In this document: piece after piece, positions 1-5,033 of the stretch
Position numbering within the stretch: the stretch's first letter is position 1
Layout of the letters: every line of letters begins with the position of its first letter
Assembly (NCBI GenBank): GCA_020853255.1
Contig: JADYZI010000186.1
Coordinates: forward strand, 1 to 5,033
Direction: 5' to 3'
From: Acidobacteriota bacterium
GTDB taxonomy: Bacteria > Acidobacteriota > Blastocatellia > Pyrinomonadales > Pyrinomonadaceae
DNA: 5,033 nucleotides
Position numbers and translations under genes: made by a program
Notes under the pieces: model-generated
The model's database searches: none
Told to the model about the DNA's origin: nothing
The model's input: only the letters and a program-made list of their open reading frames with translations

Positions 1-68
1 TACGTGATCTGGACCCGCGGCGGGCGGATGCGGTCGATCTTATGTTGTATGCTTTCCTTCTTTGGCAT
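1..68 (-). CDS. tssB: TssB (VipA/ImpB), T6SS contractile sheath small subunit, N-terminal fragment
   Basis: TssB pairs with TssC to build the cytoplasmic contractile sheath whose contraction drives the Hcp tube through the membrane complex. Only the first 22 codons plus two bases are in the window; the rest lies before position 1. The fragment begins MPKKESIQHKIDR and continues with IRPPRVQIT, which is the conserved TssB opening (basic KKES-Q-KLDR followed by RPPRVQITY). The ATG at 68-66 is supported by a strong AGGAG nine bases upstream. The gene follows tssA after a 94-base gap in the same direction, and tssC would be expected next. In P. aeruginosa the N-terminal part of this protein is the contact site for TagJ, which is also encoded in this window. 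The identification rests on a short stretch, but the motif and the T6SS context agree, so I am confident. Confidence 0.9.
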   Translation of the reverse strand, partial: MPKKESIQHKIDRIRPPRVQIT

Positions 69-77
69 CTTCGGTTT

Positions 78-82
78 CTCCT
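78..82 (-). promoter_or_regulatory. Ribosome binding site of tssB
   Basis: On the minus strand this reads AGGAG inside the purine-rich AAAAGGAGAAA (85-75). It ends nine bases before the ATG at 68-66, an ideal spacing, and it fixes the tssB start. Confidence 0.8.
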
Positions 83-120
83 TTTCAGTCTAAGTTTGAT
101 CCAATCCGTCCGACCGCTCC

Positions 121-132
121 ATCACGCGTGAT
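121..132. repeat. 12-base perfect palindrome in the tssA-tssB gap
   Basis: The sequence ATCACGCGTGAT is a perfect inverted repeat without a spacer. It lies in the 94-base gap between the tssA stop and the tssB start, about 50 bases upstream of the tssB ATG. A spacerless symmetric site of this size could bind a dimeric regulator, but a single copy with no recognisable promoter beside it may be chance. No regulator family is assigned. Confidence 0.3.
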
Positions 133-162
133 AAGAGGCGTGCCTGCCGACAAAATAGAAAT

Positions 163-1314
163 TTACTGGGCCCACGGGTCATCAGCGGGTGCGGCCGCTC
201 CGTCGCCTGCCCCTGCGTCCACACCGAGCGTTTCGCGCAGCTGGACCAGTACCGACTGGTCCTTAATGACCTCCTGAAGCCAGGACTCAAGGCCCATGTT
301 GCCCCATTTCACAGCCCGCTGTACGAGATATGAAACAGGGCTGTGGGGCTCGGTCTTTTGAAAGAATGCGGCAATCTCGGCAAGTCGGCGAAGGGCCTCC
401 TTGCGATTTGCGATGGCCCCGGAGACAGAACCATCACCCTTTTGAGCGGCGGGCTGGCCGTCCGCCTCCGCTGCCGCCTCTTCCTCGACCTCGTCCGGTT
501 CCTCTATACGCTTTTCTGCAAGCAGTTTCTTTACCTGCTCGTCGATATTCTCAAGAGTTTTGCGAAGGTTCGAGAATCCGGGCGTTTGATTCCGATCGTA
601 CTTTTCCTCAACAATGCGGTTCAGGCCGCTGAGTGCGGTTTTACATTCTTCGACCGTCAGGTTGAACGACTCCATGGCGGCCCTGCGCGTTTCCGCCCGT
701 TCGACATTCCACAGCGACATTGTGACGCTGCGATTCTTTTCCGCCTCGGCCCTAAGCTTGGTCAGCCGATCCTTTTCCTCCATCGGGAGGGCATCGATAT
801 TGTCGGGAAAATCGTACTTCTTTGCGTTTTCGAAATCCTGATAGCCATAGCCGCGGCCGCCTGTAAACGGTGCTGTGCGAAGCGCCAGCCAGCCGTTCGT
901 ATCCAGCCACGACATGGCGTTGGCGCGGCCCTCCATATCACCCTCATCGATTTCTGGATGAACGGTGTCCCAAAACCGCTCGTGAAACCCGAGAAGCAGC
1001 TGCAGGCCATCGCGGAAGCCGGCGAGGCCGTGCTTCATCGTCAGAGCTTCGGCGACCCACACGGCGATCTGCAGGTCTTTGGTCTGTGTAGTAAGCGCCG
1101 GGACGCCCAGGCTTATGACCTTTGCGTAGTCGGCAACCTTAAGGTCGGTCACCCAATCGCCCTGATTCAGGTTGTCGTCGGCCCGGCGGGCCTCGGCTAT
1201 TTCGTCGTATATCCCGGAATAGCGCAGGCTCTCACCCGACGGGTTTTCATCCGAGATCGGCTGAAGCAAAGCGTCAAGATCGACTACCGGCGGCTGTTGC
1301 AGCTCCTCATTCAT
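163..1314 (-). CDS. tssA: TssA (ImpA family), T6SS assembly/cap protein
   Basis: This 383-residue protein is TssA, which forms ring-like oligomers and coordinates baseplate, inner tube and sheath assembly in the cytoplasm. Residues ~11-140 form the ImpA N-terminal domain, with the family-typical start (LDALLQPISDENPSGESLRY), the DWV..LKVADYAKV segment and the GFHERFWDTVHPEIDEGD block. Residues ~175-270 are charged and helical, probably coiled coil. An acidic Glu/Ala linker (~270-296) leads to a conserved C-terminal domain (~297-365) carrying the motif TEPHSPVSYLVQRAVKWG. This resembles the P. aeruginosa TssA1 (ImpA) type of ~340 residues rather than the long TssA with a VasJ/VasL-like end. 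The extra length is the linker and a Gly/Ala-rich tail ending DDPWAQ. The ATG at 1314-1312 is chosen because a TGA lies in frame only five codons upstream (1332-1330) and an AGGAG precedes it. tagJ lies upstream and tssB downstream. Confidence 0.95.
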   Translation of the reverse strand: MNEELQQPPVVDLDALLQPISDENPSGESLRYSGIYDEIAEARRADDNLNQGDWVTDLKVADYAKVISLGVPALTTQTKDLQIAVWVAEALTMKHGLAGFRDGLQLLLGFHERFWDTVHPEIDEGDMEGRANAMSWLDTNGWLALRTAPFTGGRGYGYQDFENAKKYDFPDNIDALPMEEKDRLTKLRAEAEKNRSVTMSLWNVERAETRRAAMESFNLTVEECKTALSGLNRIVEEKYDRNQTPGFSNLRKTLENIDEQVKKLLAEKRIEEPDEVEEEAAAEADGQPAAQKGDGSVSGAIANRKEALRRLAEIAAFFQKTEPHSPVSYLVQRAVKWGNMGLESWLQEVIKDQSVLVQLRETLGVDAGAGDGAAAPADDPWAQ

Positions 1315-1325
1315 CAGGGGACAAA

Positions 1326-1331
1326 CTCCTC
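1326..1331 (-). promoter_or_regulatory. Ribosome binding site of tssA
   Basis: The minus strand reads GAGGAG, ending 11 bases before the ATG at 1314-1312. The spacing is slightly long but no other start is possible upstream, because the in-frame TGA at 1332-1330 overlaps this site. Confidence 0.65.
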
Positions 1332-1385
1332 AGTTTTCTGGGGCGGTCGAGGTCCGAACTCTGGTACTAGCGGAGAACGGACAAC

Positions 1386-1393
1386 ATTCTATA
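1386..1393 (-). promoter_or_regulatory. Weak promoter-like -10 box upstream of tssA
   Basis: The minus strand reads TATAGAAT in the 116-base leader between tagJ and tssA, resembling a sigma-70 -10 element. No good -35 hexamer sits 16-18 bases upstream; the best candidates there (TTCGTG, CGTGAT) are poor. An internal promoter for tssA-tssB is possible but not demonstrated. Confidence 0.15.
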
Positions 1394-1430
1394 CGATTTC
1401 CGCAAAGAAATCACGAACGATGCGGTTTTG

Positions 1431-2225
1431 CTATTTGTGCTCGAATTCGATCGTGCTGATATCCAGTATCGGCTTATCTTTACCGTCCATTGTAAAGATA
1501 CGCGTACCCTCACCAATAAAAATGTCATTGCCCGCATCATTCCAGTCGACGCTTCGGCCAAGCCGGATCTGATCGTCAGCATTCTTCCACGTATTTGCGT
1601 ACAGCGACGGCAGGAACAACTCGCCGCTGGTGCCGTTGGCCAATTCAAATTGGGCCTGCGGCCAGAAAACATCGCGGAGCGATTTTCGGTCAAGAAACTT
1701 CAAACTCTTTACACTCGAGAAAGGCAGCCAAACGTATGAATCTTTTACGATCGCTTCAAAGACGCACATGGTCGTATCATTGTAATCACGAATGTCGCTA
1801 AAGCCCTCACCGTTGACCACGCATGGAAAAGCCGGCCTTTCCTCTTCGACCTTATCCAGCAGTTCCCTTGCTTCCGCCGTTTTGCCCTCGCGAATAAGAT
1901 CGTTTGCGGTAAACAGATCGTTGATGTAAGCGGTCGGTGTTTCGGGCGTTTCGGGGCGAAGCCCTTCCGTAAAGAATTTGATCCTGTCACGTTCGGCCGA
2001 TAGGTTCTGCCTGTAGATGAGCGACCCGATCGCCGCGTTCGCGTCCTGATGGCCGATCACGTCAAGCTGGCGGTCAGCACGGTCCCAGTCGCCGGTGAAA
2101 AGCGAAAGTTCGAACAGGAATGCCCGCGCCTCGTACCGCGTCGGGTTCGATTTGACGAGCCCGATCGCCGATTCGACGGCAGCGGTCAGGTTCCCGCGAT
2201 CAAGATGCAGTTTTGCGTCGTTCAT
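1431..2225 (-). CDS. tagJ: TagJ (ImpE/HsiE family), T6SS accessory protein
   Basis: This 264-residue protein belongs to the ImpE/TagJ family, accessory T6SS proteins present in only a subset of systems. In P. aeruginosa H1-T6SS, TagJ binds the N-terminal helix of TssB and modulates ClpV recognition of the sheath. Residues 1-~65 look like paired TPR-type helices (LHLDRGNLTAAVESAIGLVK, then NPTRYEARAFLFELSLFTGDWDRADRQLDVI). The second half carries the family hallmarks: FSDIRDYNDTTMCVFEA (~142-158), SYVWLPFSSVKSLKF (~163-177), LRDVFWPQAQFEL (~183-195), GELFLPSLYANT (~201-212) and DDQIRLGRSVDW (~217-228). The length is near the family norm and there is no truncation. The ATG at 2225-2223 is the only plausible start: a TAA lies in frame three codons upstream (2234-2232). 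Its ribosome binding site is weak (GGAA at 2241-2238, 12 bases away), hinting at low expression or translational coupling. It lies 73 bases after tssM and 116 bases before tssA. Confidence 0.93.
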   Translation of the reverse strand: MNDAKLHLDRGNLTAAVESAIGLVKSNPTRYEARAFLFELSLFTGDWDRADRQLDVIGHQDANAAIGSLIYRQNLSAERDRIKFFTEGLRPETPETPTAYINDLFTANDLIREGKTAEARELLDKVEEERPAFPCVVNGEGFSDIRDYNDTTMCVFEAIVKDSYVWLPFSSVKSLKFLDRKSLRDVFWPQAQFELANGTSGELFLPSLYANTWKNADDQIRLGRSVDWNDAGNDIFIGEGTRIFTMDGKDKPILDISTIEFEHK

Positions 2226-2269
2226 ATATCGTTACAATTCCGTGCCCAGCTTTGAATTCCGCCATCAGG

Positions 2270-2286
2270 CCGCTTGCTAAAAGCGG
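2270..2286. other. Small perfect hairpin in the tssM-tagJ gap
   Basis: The inverted repeat CCGCTT / AAGCGG (six pairs) flanks a five-base loop, 13 bases after the tssM stop codon. On the transcribed minus strand no run of T follows the stem, and the T-rich run (2298-2291 region) precedes it, so it does not look like an intrinsic terminator. It might stabilise or punctuate the mRNA between tssM and tagJ, or be chance. Confidence 0.3.
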
Positions 2287-2298
2287 ATACAAAAAACG

Positions 2299-5033
2299 TT
2301 ACTTCAAAAAATTCTGCGGCGCCTTAACCTGGCGGAAGATGCTCTTGTTGAACAGATCGCCGCCGATCGGTTTGATCGTCGCGGTAACGGACTTTCCGCC
2401 GACCGTGTATTTCAACAAATATTCTCCAGTCGGCTGTTTCTCGGGACCACCGGCATCAACGAACCGGAATAGTCCCCACTGGCCCTGGAATATCCGGTCG
2501 CCCGACCCTCCTGACGTACCGCCGCTTGAAGGACTGACGCTGGAATTTGAAGAATTTGCCGAAGCAGGCGCCGCGGTCGAGGTCGTTCCCGATGTTGACG
2601 CAAGTTTCAGGATGACTCCTGTTTCGGATGCATTCGCACCTGGAAAGACGCCTTTCAGTGATCCGGTACCTTCGGACGTGGTCTTTTGCCCGTCTATGGT
2701 TATCTCGACCAGCGTATCCTTAACGGGCTTGAACGCGAATTCATATTCGAACTTCGGCGTTGAACTCGTTCCGTAAAGAGCTTTCTGCAAGGCAAAAGCG
2801 TTGTTCAGATAGGCAACGAACTCGTCAGTGAACTGGACTTCGCTGCCTTCCTTGACCCGATACTGCCCGTTCCCTTCTTCAAAATAATTGGACAATTTTT
2901 CATCATAGAACTGCGAAAGCTTGCCCTCTTTCGGCGCCAGGAATGCCGACAGATTCTTGAGGTCCGCCTCAGACGCGCTGTCCTCGAAAGGATATCCCTT
3001 TTCGATCTCCTTTGCGGCCGGCAGCAGTTGGTCAGACCAGGTCTTTGCAAGCTGTTCTTTAGCACCTGCTCCAAGCAGCGACTTCAATCTGGTCAGCGGT
3101 TCGGCGAGCAGCGACGCTATCTCCTGCCCGGCCGGCGATTCGTTAAGGGCGGTGGTCAGGTTCGAAATTGCCGTTTCCCGCTTTCTTATGCCGAGCGGAT
3201 CTTCATCCGAGGCCATCTGGTCGGCGATCTTCTTTAGAGCACCGTCAGATGCGGCCTTGTTATTAAGATCGGCAAACATTCGGCCCATCTCGCCGGTGTA
3301 TTTCTCGATCGGGGTGTTCGATTCTTCTTTCTTCCCGACGAACGTAAACAGAGGCCGGAACTGTTTTTCAGGTTCGGTGCTTCCAACGCCGTCCGGCTTC
3401 TTTTTGACAAAGAAACTCTTGAGCCATGGCCACCAGCCTTCACCGTCCGGCTGTTCGGACAGGTTCGTCTGCTTGGCGATCTCACGCATCAGTATCTTCA
3501 TGGGCGAGTTCGGCTGTGAAAAGGCCTGGAGTGCGGATGCTGCGTCGGCCCTGTTCTTGTATGGCTTTACGTCAGTTGAGCGAACCAACTGGCTCCACTG
3601 CATCGCATAATCGCGATAGTACCGCTCCTCAACCAATGTCACCTTTGACGGTCCGGTCACAGTTGTCTTGCCCTGGTCTCCCATCACCCAATCGTCCTTC
3701 TTCATTTCCTCATCGGCATTGACGATCGCAACTTTCATCAATTCAAGGCCGGGACGTGTATAGGCACCCGGGACGGTGTAAGTGCCCGACATAAAGCTTG
3801 AATCGGCCCCGTTGCGGGTAAGAATTCCGTCAACGGTCATCTGGCCGTTGCTGTCCTCGACCTGTTTCGATATCTCACTGACCTTGCGGCTGAGATAGCG
3901 GTATTCCGCCGGGAAATCTTTTAGCTTCGAGCGCACATCCGCGACAAGCTTTTGGTTGAGCGGGATGCGCGGGAATCCTACGTCATCACGTTCGATCTGT
4001 TTGGCCCAGAAGTCGAGCTGCTGTTCAGCGATGGGCTTCATGTCGGAAGGTGTTTTGGATTCGGAGACCCAGAATTCGCGGAGCACATTAGCAACAAGGG
4101 CACCTTGCGCAAATTTCTTATACTCACTCGAAAGCATAAGGTACGCCTTGAGCATATTCAGGTTCTTCTCAAGCAGTTTCTCCTCGTCTTCGGTGAGCTT
4201 TGACGGATTGGCGACGGGTTTGCCCGATGCAAATTTGTCTAGTTCGGCTTCAAGCTTCTTGACCGCTGGTTCCTTGAAACGCTGTTCGACGACGCCGATG
4301 TATAGCGGCAGAAGATTCTCTTTGTAAAGCCGGGTACCGGAGTAAAGCCCGAACCGCATATAGAACGGCGGCCCATTCCGGTCGTTATCATCAAGCCGCA
4401 CAAGGAGCTGACGCATATTCTCGGTTTGGTTCAGCTCTTCGCGGACCGCCTGCTCCTTTTTGTTGAGAACAGGATTACCGGCATCAGCTTTTACCATCTG
4501 CAGCAGGTTCTGTCCGCGCGTTTCAGCGTCGTTCAGCAGTTGTTTGTTGCTTACCAGCGAGATGGCTGACATAACCAACAGGCCAAGAACGACGATGCCG
4601 GACAGTATGGTCATCATCCAGCCAAAGATCGGCGGGCTCTGGCGGGATTCTATCTGCGTCCGCACCAGGTCCTTATCGCGGAGGACAACGTCGCGGAAAA
4701 AGCGCTCGGTAAAATACGGATTGGCGACCGATGCGGGGGCACTGGCGCTTGCCTTGCCCACTGGCGATGCGGTGAAATAAAAGCCGCGCAGGAACGGATT
4801 CTCGCTGAAAGGATTTGGCCGGAAAAGTGCGTTAACAAAGGCACCGAACTTACGCCGGGCGGAACCAAAATGCAGCGGAAAATTAAATATGCGAAGCTGC
4901 CTGACTGGCGGGAACGGCGCCGAAAGGCGGACGATCCGGCGTTTCATCAGCGAATTGTGCAGTATCTCGTATTCGCTGTCGAAAAGTGCCTGGGCATTTT
5001 CGCTTTTCTCGATCGGGATGGTCGCTCCCCAGA
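2299..5033 (-). CDS. tssM: TssM (IcmF/ImpL family), T6SS inner-membrane complex protein, C-terminal 910 residues
   Basis: TssM spans the inner membrane and, with TssL and TssJ, forms the trans-envelope complex on which the baseplate docks. The frame stays open to the window end, 28 codons beyond the Met at 4947, so that Met is internal and the true start lies outside. Missing are roughly the first few hundred residues, which in the family hold two membrane helices and the cytoplasmic GTPase-like domain; its Walker motif cannot be judged. Visible in order: the conserved cytoplasmic block RIFNFPLHF...LFRPNPFSENPFLRGFYFTA (about 4890-4770), an Ala/Ser-rich stretch, a membrane helix (about 4626-4555), a long periplasmic helical region, and an IcmF C-terminal domain. 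The last contains the typical FEYEFAFKPV and GQWGLFRFVDAG strands (the latter near 2490-2455), split by a Ser/Gly/Thr-rich insert (2598-2500). The protein ends FRQVKAPQNFLK with TAA at 2301-2299. tagJ follows after 73 bases. Confidence 0.95.
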   Translation of the reverse strand, partial: WGATIPIEKSENAQALFDSEYEILHNSLMKRRIVRLSAPFPPVRQLRIFNFPLHFGSARRKFGAFVNALFRPNPFSENPFLRGFYFTASPVGKASASAPASVANPYFTERFFRDVVLRDKDLVRTQIESRQSPPIFGWMMTILSGIVVLGLLVMSAISLVSNKQLLNDAETRGQNLLQMVKADAGNPVLNKKEQAVREELNQTENMRQLLVRLDDNDRNGPPFYMRFGLYSGTRLYKENLLPLYIGVVEQRFKEPAVKKLEAELDKFASGKPVANPSKLTEDEEKLLEKNLNMLKAYLMLSSEYKKFAQGALVANVLREFWVSESKTPSDMKPIAEQQLDFWAKQIERDDVGFPRIPLNQKLVADVRSKLKDFPAEYRYLSRKVSEISKQVEDSNGQMTVDGILTRNGADSSFMSGTYTVPGAYTRPGLELMKVAIVNADEEMKKDDWVMGDQGKTTVTGPSKVTLVEERYYRDYAMQWSQLVRSTDVKPYKNRADAASALQAFSQPNSPMKILMREIAKQTNLSEQPDGEGWWPWLKSFFVKKKPDGVGSTEPEKQFRPLFTFVGKKEESNTPIEKYTGEMGRMFADLNNKAASDGALKKIADQMASDEDPLGIRKRETAISNLTTALNESPAGQEIASLLAEPLTRLKSLLGAGAKEQLAKTWSDQLLPAAKEIEKGYPFEDSASEADLKNLSAFLAPKEGKLSQFYDEKLSNYFEEGNGQYRVKEGSEVQFTDEFVAYLNNAFALQKALYGTSSTPKFEYEFAFKPVKDTLVEITIDGQKTTSEGTGSLKGVFPGANASETGVILKLASTSGTTSTAAPASANSSNSSVSPSSGGTSGGSGDRIFQGQWGLFRFVDAGGPEKQPTGEYLLKYTVGGKSVTATIKPIGGDLFNKSIFRQVKAPQNFLK
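2500..2598 (-). other. Ser/Gly/Thr/Ala-rich low-complexity insert in TssM C-terminal domain
   Basis: About 33 consecutive residues consist almost only of Ser, Gly, Thr, Ala, Asn and Pro (including NSSNSSVSPSSGGTSGGSG). They sit between a beta strand ending GVILKLA and the strand with GQWGLFRF. The reading frame stays intact. It is probably a flexible periplasmic loop in the domain that contacts TssJ. Confidence 0.75.
4555..4626 (-). other. Transmembrane helix of TssM
   Basis: The segment of about 24 residues around WMMTILSGIVVLGLLVMSAI is the only strongly hydrophobic stretch in the visible protein. It is preceded by a charged cytoplasmic region (FFRDVVLRDKDLVRTQIESR), giving a positive-inside orientation. 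It matches the family's third membrane helix, which places everything downstream in the periplasm. Confidence 0.85.

Noticed and set aside
343..1572. 409-codon open frame on the plus strand opposite tssA and the end of tagJ
   Set aside because: It is fully antisense to two genes with clear family motifs, crosses their intergenic gap, has no ribosome binding site I can see and shows no recognisable domain. It reflects the codon bias of the real genes.
2270..2300. Intrinsic terminator after tssM
   Set aside because: The six-pair stem is not followed by a T run on the transcribed strand; the T-rich stretch comes before the stem. In the opposite direction the stem is followed by A residues, and no gene reads that way.
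2500..2598. Frameshift or assembly error in the low-complexity part of tssM
   Set aside because: The frame is continuous, and conserved TssM motifs lie in frame on both sides, so it is a genuine insert in the protein.
2921..3610. 229-codon open frame on the plus strand inside tssM
   Set aside because: It is antisense to the periplasmic region of tssM. The Ser-rich, domain-less translation is typical of a shadow frame.
4945..4947. ATG at 4947-4945 as the start of tssM
   Set aside because: The frame is open to the window end, and the conserved TssM cytoplasmic block begins only ~20 residues after this Met. The family has a long N-terminal part before it, so this Met is internal.

Overview
The window is an internal slice of a type VI secretion system (T6SS) gene cluster. 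All genes lie on the minus strand, so they read from the high-coordinate end to the low one: tssM (3' part, 5033-2299), tagJ/impE (2225-1431), tssA (1314-163) and the first 22 codons of tssB (68-1). Both outer genes run off the window. The order of transcription is therefore tssM > tagJ > tssA > tssB, and tssC would be expected just beyond position 1.

The host is a diderm (Gram-negative-type) bacterium, because a T6SS with a TssM inner-membrane anchor needs a periplasm. Base composition looks moderate, a little over 50% GC by eye. The proteins are clearly recognisable by family motifs, but not close enough to a Pseudomonas, Vibrio or Enterobacter copy for me to name a genus. An Acidobacteriota-like or other environmental lineage is only a weak guess. 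There are no transposons, tRNAs, phage genes or CRISPR repeats, and no frameshifts or broken genes.

How the parts work together: TssM is the large subunit of the trans-envelope membrane complex. Its last transmembrane segment and its whole periplasmic part are encoded here. TssA is the hexameric assembly factor linking baseplate, tube and sheath. TssB is the small subunit of the contractile sheath. TagJ is an accessory protein known in Pseudomonas aeruginosa to bind the N-terminus of TssB and to modulate ClpV-dependent sheath recycling. No effector, immunity, VgrG, PAAR or Hcp gene is visible.

The genes are separated by short gaps of 73, 116 and 94 bases rather than overlapping. The gaps hold ribosome binding sites for tssA and tssB, a small hairpin, a 12-base perfect palindrome and one weak promoter-like box. 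I see no convincing intrinsic terminator, so cotranscription is the simplest reading. No stretch over 300 bases lacks a gene. I found no undescribed system; the points worth a second look are lineage-specific low-complexity linkers and the gene order.
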